Shown here: one piece after another, positions 1 to 5,037 of the stretch
How the letters are laid out: every line of letters begins with the position of its first letter
Position numbering within the stretch: position 1 is the stretch's first letter
From: Clostridiales bacterium
Lineage (GTDB): Bacteria; Bacillota; Clostridia; Peptostreptococcales; Anaerovoracaceae
Length of the DNA: 8,653 bases
Direction: 5' to 3'
NCBI GenBank assembly: GCA_009778415.1
Contig: WRJV01000237.1
Coordinates: 1 to 8,653, forward strand
Position numbers and translations under genes: made by a program
Notes under the pieces: model-generated
Told to the model about the DNA's origin: nothing
Database searches by the model: none
The model's input: only the letters and a program-made list of their open reading frames with translations

Positions 1-134
1 AGTGCTATGGAATTGCTTGGTTGTTGTGATAATGCCAGTGTCAAGCTCAGTGCAAAGCAGACGAGTTTTTGTGTTTTTGTCAATTTTTTTGGCCTGTACG
101 GGCTTGCTAGTATATAGCTGATCGCATGTTTCAT
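1..134 (-). CDS. Partial gene, N-terminus of a probable secreted or membrane-anchored protein
   Basis: Reading leftward from an ATG at 134-132, 44 codons are open to the window edge without a stop. A strong ribosome binding site, AAAGGGGG at 147-140, sits 5 nt upstream. The residues begin MKHAISYILASPYRPKKLTK, then a hydrophobic stretch (LVCFALSLTLALS, about residues 24-36) and a polar segment ending in NSIA. A basic region, hydrophobic core and small residues are the layout of a Sec signal peptide, though the basic region is unusually long. No family can be named from so little sequence. The gene lies downstream of a MerR-type promoter at 205-235, so it is probably the target of the neighbouring MerR regulator. 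The coding call rests on the ribosome binding site, promoter and open frame; the secretion call is an inference. Confidence 0.6.
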   Translation of the reverse strand, partial: MKHAISYILASPYRPKKLTKTQKLVCFALSLTLALSQQPSNSIA

Positions 135-180
135 AGTTTCCCCCTTTGTGTTTTCAGAATTTATTGTTTTTATTTGGTTT

Positions 181-209
181 TTGGCTTGTTTTCTGCCATT
201 ATTTATCAT
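181..209 (+). promoter_or_regulatory. Candidate promoter for the merR-family gene
   Basis: TTGGCT at 181-186 and TATCAT at 204-209 are separated by 17 bp, with 4 of 6 and 5 of 6 matches to the sigma-A consensus. Transcription would start near 216, inside the MerR dyad (213-231), and leave a leader of about 86 nt. The -10 overlaps the -10 of the opposing promoter. This suggests that the regulator would repress itself while activating the divergent gene, a known arrangement in the family. The match is moderate and other AT-rich hexamers exist nearby. Confidence 0.35.
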
Positions 210-235
210 AAACTATGGTGTAACTCCACAGTCAA
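205..235 (-). promoter_or_regulatory. MerR-type promoter with 19-bp spacer and operator dyad, leftward
   Basis: On the minus strand TTGACT (235-230) and TATGAT (210-205) are separated by 19 bp (211-229), not the usual 17. A 19-20 bp spacer is the hallmark of promoters that MerR-family activators open by twisting DNA. The spacer is largely covered by an imperfect 19-bp dyad at 213-231 (top strand CTATGGTGTAACTCCACAG) with 7 of 9 base pairs symmetric about position 222. The sequence resembles known MerR-family operators with a GGAGTT-type core. The predicted start of transcription is near 198, giving a 5' leader of about 64 nt before the ATG at 134. The likely activator is the adjacent MerR protein. 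Confidence 0.75.
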
Positions 236-238
236 TAG

Positions 239-267
239 TTTTTTTTAGCTTTTTTTAAATTTTTTTT
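239..267. promoter_or_regulatory. Three phased A/T-tracts, probable UP element or curved DNA
   Basis: Top-strand T-runs lie at 239-246, 250-256 and 260-267. Their centres (242.5, 253, 263.5) are 10.5 bp apart, matching the helical repeat, so intrinsic curvature is expected. Seen from the leftward promoter they are A-tracts immediately upstream of the -35 hexamer at 235-230, the normal position of an UP element contacted by the RNA polymerase alpha subunit. Function is inferred from position and phasing. Confidence 0.5.
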
Positions 268-301
268 GCACTACATGTAGCCATGTACAAGGAGGCGTTT
301 T

Positions 302-1120
302 ATGGAGGATCATGGGCTTTTTACCATAAGCGACTTTGCAAAACTTTCACGGACAACACGCGATACACTGCTGTATTACGATAAAATCGGGCTGCTGTCG
401 CCTGCGGCTCGCGGGGAAAACAATTACCGCTATTATTCCAGCGGGCAGTTCACCATCGTGAATGTAATAAGGACGCTGCAGGAGCTGGGCATGACCCTTG
501 ACGAGATCAAGAACTTGAAAGACCAGCGAACCCCTGAAAGAGCAGACGAGTTGTTTTTGCGCCAGATTGAGCGGATCGACGCGACAATAAATGAATGGGT
601 GCGCGCCCGAAAGCTATTGTTCACGCTGCAAAAATCCATTCATTCCGCTCTCGGCGTAAATGAAAAAGAAATCGCGGTGCAGCTCCTTCCCGCAGAGGCG
701 ATCATTCTTGGCGGCCTGAACGATTACAGCCATGGCAGGGACGACATGGATGCGCTCCTCAGTTTTTACATTGACACCAATGAAAAGTATCCGGATCTGA
801 ACCTGAACTATCCTGTCTGGGCCACGTTTTCGGAAGAACGGGTCAAAAGCGGGAACCTGGTTTGGCCGGACCGCTACTATTATTACAATCCCGAAGGCCA
901 CGACCAAAGGCCTGCTGCACTGTACGCCGTTGGCTACCAACGCGGCTTCTATGGCCAAAGCGGCGATTTGTACAGGCGGATGTTTGATTACATTGACAAA
1001 AATGACTTTGAAATATGCGGAAACGCTTACGAAGAATACCCCCTAAACGAGGTCAGCGTCTCTGACGACACTAATTATTTGATGCGGGTGATGATCACCG
1101 TGCGGAAACGCAAAGGTTAG
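302..1120 (+). CDS. MerR-family transcriptional regulator with BmrR/GyrI-like effector domain
   Basis: This is a 272-residue one-component regulator. Residues about 6-75 form the MerR winged helix-turn-helix: FTISDFAKLSRTTRDTLLYY, the DKIGLL turn, and a wing with the NYRYYSSGQ segment. A helical stretch at about 76-118 should form the antiparallel coiled-coil dimer. Residues about 125-268 look like the GyrI/BmrR effector-binding fold, rich in aromatic residues (RYYYYNPEG) and ending with an acidic YEEYPLNE segment like those of multidrug-sensing members. There is no metal-binding cysteine cluster, so an organic, possibly cationic or lipophilic ligand is more likely than a metal. The start is set by AAGGAGG at 289-295, 6 nt upstream. 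The leftward promoter at 205-235 has the expected 19-bp spacer and is the probable target. The ligand cannot be read from the sequence. Confidence 0.9.
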   Translation: MEDHGLFTISDFAKLSRTTRDTLLYYDKIGLLSPAARGENNYRYYSSGQFTIVNVIRTLQELGMTLDEIKNLKDQRTPERADELFLRQIERIDATINEWVRARKLLFTLQKSIHSALGVNEKEIAVQLLPAEAIILGGLNDYSHGRDDMDALLSFYIDTNEKYPDLNLNYPVWATFSEERVKSGNLVWPDRYYYYNPEGHDQRPAALYAVGYQRGFYGQSGDLYRRMFDYIDKNDFEICGNAYEEYPLNEVSVSDDTNYLMRVMITVRKRKG

Positions 1121-1138
1121 AAGCCTACTCTGAGCTTA

Positions 1139-1167
1139 TTGACATCAACCTCTCGTTGTGATAATAT
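1139..1167 (+). promoter_or_regulatory. Promoter of the ATPase gene
   Basis: A perfect -35 hexamer TTGACA (1139-1144) is followed, after 17 bp, by TAATAT (1162-1167) preceded by TGA, an extended -10 motif. It lies just after the stop codon of the MerR gene, so the ATPase can be transcribed on its own. The predicted transcription start is near 1174, inside the repeat cluster at 1168-1190. Confidence 0.6.
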
Positions 1168-1190
1168 TAACTCGTAAGTTAGTAACTCGT
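1168..1190. repeat. Short inverted/direct repeat cluster, possible operator
   Basis: TAACT (1168-1172), AGTTA (1177-1181) and TAACT (1183-1187) alternate in orientation, giving two overlapping palindromes: arms separated by CGTA, then AGTTA-G-TAACT (1177-1187). The longer direct repeat TAACTCGT occurs at 1168-1175 and 1183-1190, offset by 15 bp. The cluster begins directly after the -10 box and covers the predicted transcription start, where a bound repressor would block initiation. No binding protein can be named. Confidence 0.4.
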
Positions 1191-1210
1191 GAGATAGTGA
1201 GGTGCGTTTC

Positions 1211-2587
1211 ATGTTTGTTGGAAGGGAATATGAATTGAATAAGCTGAATGAAATGTATGCCGGGGGCAAGTTCGAGTGCGCCATTGTGTATGGCAGGCGG
1301 CGAGTTGGCAAGACATCATTGATTCAGGAATTCATAAAGGGCAAAAGAGCAATCTATTTTCTGTCGCTTGAAACAAGCGAACGCATGAATACTGAGAACT
1401 TCAGCAATTGCATCTGGAATGTAGCTACAGCAAACGTCAACAAGCCACCGCACTTTGCAAATTTTACCGACGCCCTTGAAGCTGTAGGCGACCTTGCGGC
1501 AGATGAGCGCATCGTGCTCGCAATTGACGAATACCCTTACCTTGCAAAATCAATAACCGGCATCTCTTCAATTTTCCAGGCTCAAATCGACATGCGCCTA
1601 AAAAACTCGAAGCTGTTTCTGATCTTGTGCGGTTCTTCGATGTCTTTCATGGAAAACCAAGTGCTGGGGTACCAAAGCCCACTTTACGGCCGCCGAACGG
1701 CACAATTCAATCTTCGGCCTTTCAATTTCTTTGAGGCTGCCCGGTTTCATGAAAACTACAATGCTTACGACAACGCTGTGCTGTATGGAATCACTGGAGG
1801 CATCCCGCATTACTTATCACAGTTCGACAGCAGGAAATCACTTGAGCAAAACATAATTGACAATTTTTTTGACCCAGCTTCATATTTATTTGAAGAGCCA
1901 TCCAACTTGCTAAAACAAGAACTTAGGGAACCGCAAGTGTACAACGGCATTATTTCCGCAATCGCCGGTGGCAGTTCGCGCCTCAATGAAATCGCTACAA
2001 AAACTTCACTTGAAACTGCAGCATGCAGCAAGTACCTGGCCTCCTTGATATCCCTTGGCATAGTAAAAAAAGAGCTGCCAATACAGGGCACCAACGCAAA
2101 AAAAACGATTTATCGGCTAGCTGACAACATGTTCCGCTTCTGGTACAGGTTCGTTCCCCAATACATCTCTCAAATCCAGTCGCACGCGGGCAAAAAGGTC
2201 TACGACAGTGTTGCGCCGCATATTTCGACTTACATGGGGGAGGTGTTTGAAGACATATGCAAGCAATACCTGTGGCGAGAAAATTTGGCAGAAAGGTTGC
2301 CATTCTATTTCCGCGACGCAGGACGGTGGTGGGGGACAAACCCGCGCAAGAAACAGGAAGAAGAAATTGACATCATTGCCATTGACGACAGCCAAGCGAT
2401 TTTCTGCGAATGCAAGTGGCGAAACGAAGCTGTTGGGCGCACAGTGCTTGACGGGCTGATTGAAAAAAGCCAAATGTTCAACTATAGGGTGAAATACTAC
2501 ATCCTTTTTTCCAAGTCTGGCTTTACCGATGAATGCAAGGCAGCTGCCAGTGAATATGTCAGGTTAGTTGATTTCAGGGAAATGTAG
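1211..2587 (+). CDS. AAA-type ATPase of the archaeal ATPase/DUF234 family
   Basis: This 458-residue protein starts at ATG 1211, where GAGGTG (1199-1204) lies 6 nt upstream. The in-frame GTG at 1202 overlaps that site and is rejected, and MFVGREYEL is the usual N-terminus of the family. Walker A is GRRRVGKT (28-35) and Walker B is IVLAIDE (101-107). Further family marks are LILCGSSMSFME, SPLYGRRT and the GGIPHYL segment. A winged-helix-like region follows. The C-terminal DUF234 part contains EVFEDIC and a PD-(D/E)XK-like pattern: D387 in EIDIIA, then E400-C-K402 in FCECKW. The fold is typical of restriction-like nucleases, but nuclease activity is unproven in this family. Its role is unknown. 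It has its own promoter and a 24-nt tail-to-tail overlap with the next gene. Locally it is more A+T-rich than the right-hand operon, compatible with separate acquisition. Confidence 0.9.
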   Translation: MFVGREYELNKLNEMYAGGKFECAIVYGRRRVGKTSLIQEFIKGKRAIYFLSLETSERMNTENFSNCIWNVATANVNKPPHFANFTDALEAVGDLAADERIVLAIDEYPYLAKSITGISSIFQAQIDMRLKNSKLFLILCGSSMSFMENQVLGYQSPLYGRRTAQFNLRPFNFFEAARFHENYNAYDNAVLYGITGGIPHYLSQFDSRKSLEQNIIDNFFDPASYLFEEPSNLLKQELREPQVYNGIISAIAGGSSRLNEIATKTSLETAACSKYLASLISLGIVKKELPIQGTNAKKTIYRLADNMFRFWYRFVPQYISQIQSHAGKKVYDSVAPHISTYMGEVFEDICKQYLWRENLAERLPFYFRDAGRWWGTNPRKKQEEEIDIIAIDDSQAIFCECKWRNEAVGRTVLDGLIEKSQMFNYRVKYYILFSKSGFTDECKAAASEYVRLVDFREM

Positions 2588-3253
2588 GGCGTATTTCAGC
2601 GTCTTCGGGCAATTCACCATGCATTTAAGCGCACAGGTGCATTTGTACACGTCCACGACCCATTCGCGGCCATTCGCCTCTGACCATTCGTTTCCGGTGA
2701 TGGCGTTTTCAGAACAAACCTGCTTGCATGCATCGCATTTTCCGCATTGTGAAGAATTTACCGAGTATTCCCCCACTTCTATTGGCGCGTTTGTCAGGAC
2801 GGTACACATGCTAAACCCACAGCCGTATTCCTCAGTAATGAGCAAATTGTTCTTGCCTATGTAGCCAATTCCGGCCAGCCGCGCTATTGTTTTGTGGGGC
2901 AATATGCTCGTGTGAGTTGCTTCATCGTAGTTTCCGCTCTGCAAATGGCTTTTTTCTGACTGGGAATACGCCTCGTGCCCTTTTTGCCTCAAGTAGTCAG
3001 CCAGCCAATCCGCAATAGCGTCCGTTTCATGCTCTTTTTCAACAAATTCGTCATGTTCAAACTGCTCCCCTTTGTACACTGCGACGATGAATTCTTCGGA
3101 AAGCGCCACGCAGAACACTACAGCCGTTGCAAAGCCTTGCGTCTGAACAACCGGCAAACCTGAAATGTCGACAAACCGGACGATGCCAGCCCCCTTATCA
3201 AAGAGCATGCCCTCAATGCATTTTGTTAATTCGAAATCATACTTTGTGCCCAT
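2564..3253 (-). CDS. Double [4Fe-4S] protein, short relative of epoxyqueuosine reductase
   Basis: The protein has 229 residues. Residues 118-157 (LPHKTIARLAGIGYIGKNNL and a following GCGFSMCTVLTNAP) match the QueG-type region that precedes the ferredoxin domain. Two four-cysteine clusters follow: C170, C173, C176, C180, and C205, C207, C211, C215 followed by proline. The second has unusual CxC spacing. Full epoxyqueuosine reductase is about 350-380 residues and has a C-terminal HEAT-repeat part that binds tRNA. That part is absent here and the N-terminal half is short, so a tRNA role is doubtful. Short clostridial proteins of this type are often annotated as 4Fe-4S double cluster binding proteins. 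GAGGT (3265-3261) gives the start and lies in the last codons of the upstream RDD gene, so coupling is likely. Electron transfer is the safest functional statement. Confidence 0.8.
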   Translation of the reverse strand: MGTKYDFELTKCIEGMLFDKGAGIVRFVDISGLPVVQTQGFATAVVFCVALSEEFIVAVYKGEQFEHDEFVEKEHETDAIADWLADYLRQKGHEAYSQSEKSHLQSGNYDEATHTSILPHKTIARLAGIGYIGKNNLLITEEYGCGFSMCTVLTNAPIEVGEYSVNSSQCGKCDACKQVCSENAITGNEWSEANGREWVVDVYKCTCALKCMVNCPKTLKYALHFPEIN

Positions 3254-3256
3254 ATT

Positions 3257-3979
3257 CTATACCTCGCTATCAACGCCTTGCGCGTCATTTGCATGCAGCA
3301 CACGCTCTAAAAAACGTTCGGGGTCTTGTTTCTCTTCCTCCGTCGCATCGCAACTGCCGTAAAGAGGGGCAGCAATGGCGCTTGCCAGGCGCGATCGCGC
3401 TTCGGCAGTAAGCTTGTCCCTGCGGGCAAAGAAGTCGCGAATTACTGCAAACTCCTTGTTGCTTAGGGCTGTATTGACAACGGCGTCCCTTTCCGCTAGA
3501 ATACTGGTTAGGGATTCCTTTTTCCGCTCGACTATGACTATGGTTCCGGCGACTATGTCTCCCAGCCTGCGGCTGTCCTTGTGTATGAACATGGTAATAG
3601 CTCCGGTGGGATAGAATGCGGGCAGAAAATCGATCAAGCGCAGCAAATTCCGAAGCAGGATGCAAGAGACGTCGGCGGCGCGGCCATCCGTGCGCACCAC
3701 CCGTATCTTCATCAGGACCTTGCCGGGCGTTCTTCCTTTCAGCAAAAGCTCGAAGATGAAGAAGTAGCCATAAAGGATGATAACGCTAGCCAAGATGAAC
3801 AAAGCCAGATACGCGTCGCTAACCTCATAACTCCAGTCCCACAACGGAGCAGCCAGCGGTAAAAGGGTAACTGCTTGGATGACCATGTCGATAAGCAGCG
3901 CCGAAAAGCGGGAGCCCAGCCCCGCCACCGTATAGGCAATGTCCACCTGTTCCGGGGTGTGAAGCCGATAATCGTCCAC
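3257..3979 (-). CDS. RDD-family membrane protein
   Basis: I choose the GTG at 3979-3977 as start, giving 240 residues. AAAGGAG (3993-3987) lies 7 nt upstream and the protein then begins with DDYRLHTPEQVDIAY, typical of the family. A 30-residue extension to an ATG at 4069 has no ribosome binding site and no family-like sequence. The RDD residues are visible: R24 and D31 in the first membrane segment (about 22-46), and D141 in the RRLGDIVAGT motif. Other marks are GRTPGKVLMKIRVV (82-95) and a second membrane segment at about 56-76. A hydrophilic tail of about 90 residues (151-240) should face the cytoplasm. RDD proteins are small membrane proteins; some are linked to ion transport, but no function is assured here. 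The gene diverges from the SpoIIM-family gene and is followed 3 nt later by the [4Fe-4S] protein gene. Confidence 0.88.
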   Translation of the reverse strand: MDDYRLHTPEQVDIAYTVAGLGSRFSALLIDMVIQAVTLLPLAAPLWDWSYEVSDAYLALFILASVIILYGYFFIFELLLKGRTPGKVLMKIRVVRTDGRAADVSCILLRNLLRLIDFLPAFYPTGAITMFIHKDSRRLGDIVAGTIVIVERKKESLTSILAERDAVVNTALSNKEFAVIRDFFARRDKLTAEARSRLASAIAAPLYGSCDATEEEKQDPERFLERVLHANDAQGVDSEV

Positions 3980-3999
3980 AGTACCACTCCTTTCCCAAC

Positions 4000-4014
4000 G
4001 CGGGCGATGCCCGC
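4000..4014 (-). promoter_or_regulatory. Perfect inverted repeat in the RDD/SpoIIM divergent region
   Basis: GCGGGC (4000-4005) and GCCCGC (4009-4014) are perfect complementary arms around a GAT loop. The repeat lies just upstream of the ribosome binding site of the leftward RDD gene and could form a small stable hairpin in its leader, or be a protein-binding site serving both divergent genes. There is no T-run after either arm, so it is not a standard terminator. No convincing -35/-10 pair was found in 3980-4071 for either direction. Confidence 0.4.
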
Positions 4015-4071
4015 AGGCCCTGTATGGGCTCTTTGAATAATCGCTACTAAACTGAAGGCAGGGAGCCATGT

Positions 4072-5037
4072 ATGTTAGAAACCGAATTTATCAAGCGGAA
4101 TTCCACGGTCTGGGAAGACCTGGAGAACTCGCTGAAAAACAAAGCAAATAGCTTTAAAAACATTGAGCATCTGACAAGCTTGTACCGCATAGCAAGCGGC
4201 CACTTGAACTATGCCAGGTATCATTACCCGGGCAGCCGACTCTGCGGCTATTTAGAGGACCTGGCCGCCCGCGCCCATGTCGCAATGTACGCGCACGCAA
4301 AGCCTCGCGGTTCCAGCCGCTTCTTCAGCCGGGTGCTGCCATTGTCCCTGCGAAACAATGCCCGTGCCATCTGCATATCAGCCGCCGTGTTTCTGTGCGC
4401 CGCACTCGTCAGCTATGCTGTCAGCACCATTAGCCCGCAGTACCTTGACGCCTTTCTGCCTGAAGGCCTTAAAGGCATTTCCCCTGACCAGCTGAAGACA
4501 GAGGAAGCCGACCTAGCGGGTCAGAGCGGAAGCGCAGTTTTGTCAAACTATATCATGGTCAACAACATCTTTGTAGCCATCCGCGCTTTTGGCTTTGGCA
4601 TAACTTGTGGCGTTGGCACAATATACATCTTGGCTATGAACGGTTTTATGCTTGGCGCATTGGCCAGCCTCGTTGCGGGATACGGAAAATCCCTCTTTTT
4701 CTGGTCACTGATCCTGCCCCACGGCATATGGGAACTGACAGCGATTTTCATTGCCGGAGGTGCGGGCCTGCGCATCGGGTACAGCTTGATTCGCCCGGGT
4801 GCTTACCGGCGAAAAGACGCCCTTGTATTGGCTGCCCGCAGCGTCCTTGGCTTGATGGGCATGGTAGTAGTCATGCTGGCGGTAGCTGCCCTCATCGAAG
4901 GGTTCTACACCCCGTTGCCCATCAGGGCTGAGATCAAGCTTGTGTTCGCCTTTTTGACCATCCTGCCCCTCGTTTTGTACTTTTGGGTTACTGGGGCCTC
5001 CATTTCACTGAAAGATAATGCCTCACCGAACGGATAA
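4072..5037 (+). CDS. SpoIIM-family (stage II sporulation protein M-like) membrane protein
   Basis: The protein has 321 residues. The start is ATG 4072 with GGGAG (4061-4065) 6 nt upstream. A soluble helical N-terminal region (about 1-95, with the ETEFIKRNSTVWEDLENSL opening) precedes several membrane segments at about 98-119, 163-187, 190-204, 222-237, 253-276 and 287-308. Family hallmarks are the N-rich segment near NNIFVAIRAFGFG (164-176), MNGFMLGAL (189-197) and PHGIWELTAIFIAGGAGL (216-233). SpoIIM itself belongs to the DMP complex that drives septal peptidoglycan remodeling during engulfment. Members beside RDD and DUF58 genes, as here, occur in many non-sporulating bacteria, so sporulation should not be assumed. 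The gene is on the opposite strand to its cluster partners and overlaps the end of the DUF58 gene by 50 nt. Confidence 0.88.
   Translation: MLETEFIKRNSTVWEDLENSLKNKANSFKNIEHLTSLYRIASGHLNYARYHYPGSRLCGYLEDLAARAHVAMYAHAKPRGSSRFFSRVLPLSLRNNARAICISAAVFLCAALVSYAVSTISPQYLDAFLPEGLKGISPDQLKTEEADLAGQSGSAVLSNYIMVNNIFVAIRAFGFGITCGVGTIYILAMNGFMLGALASLVAGYGKSLFFWSLILPHGIWELTAIFIAGGAGLRIGYSLIRPGAYRRKDALVLAARSVLGLMGMVVVMLAVAALIEGFYTPLPIRAEIKLVFAFLTILPLVLYFWVTGASISLKDNASPNG

Noticed and set aside
239..267. Rho-independent terminator T-runs
   Set aside because: No GC-rich stem precedes the T-runs, and the position immediately behind a -35 box fits an upstream promoter element better.
614..958. Minus-strand open frame inside the MerR gene
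   Set aside because: No family signal or ribosome binding site, and fully covered by a well-supported gene on the other strand.
1202..1210. GTG start three codons upstream for the ATPase
   Set aside because: The GTG is part of the GAGGTG ribosome binding site for the ATG at 1211.
1995..2473. Two minus-strand open frames inside the ATPase gene
   Set aside because: Shadows of a strongly conserved coding region; their composition is cysteine- and proline-rich without recognisable motifs.
1211..3253. Defence system made of the ATPase and the iron-sulfur protein
   Set aside because: The genes are convergent, from unrelated families, and no nearby gene is a recognised defence or mobile component.
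3980..4069. 30-codon N-terminal extension of the RDD protein to an ATG at 4069
   Set aside because: No ribosome binding site, non-membrane arginine-rich sequence unlike the family, and a much better GTG start at 3979 with AAAGGAG.
4072..5037. Sporulation gene spoIIM proper
   Set aside because: The protein is longer, has a soluble N-terminal region, and its RDD/DUF58/MoxR neighbours match the non-sporulation subfamily; no spoIIP or spoIID is present.
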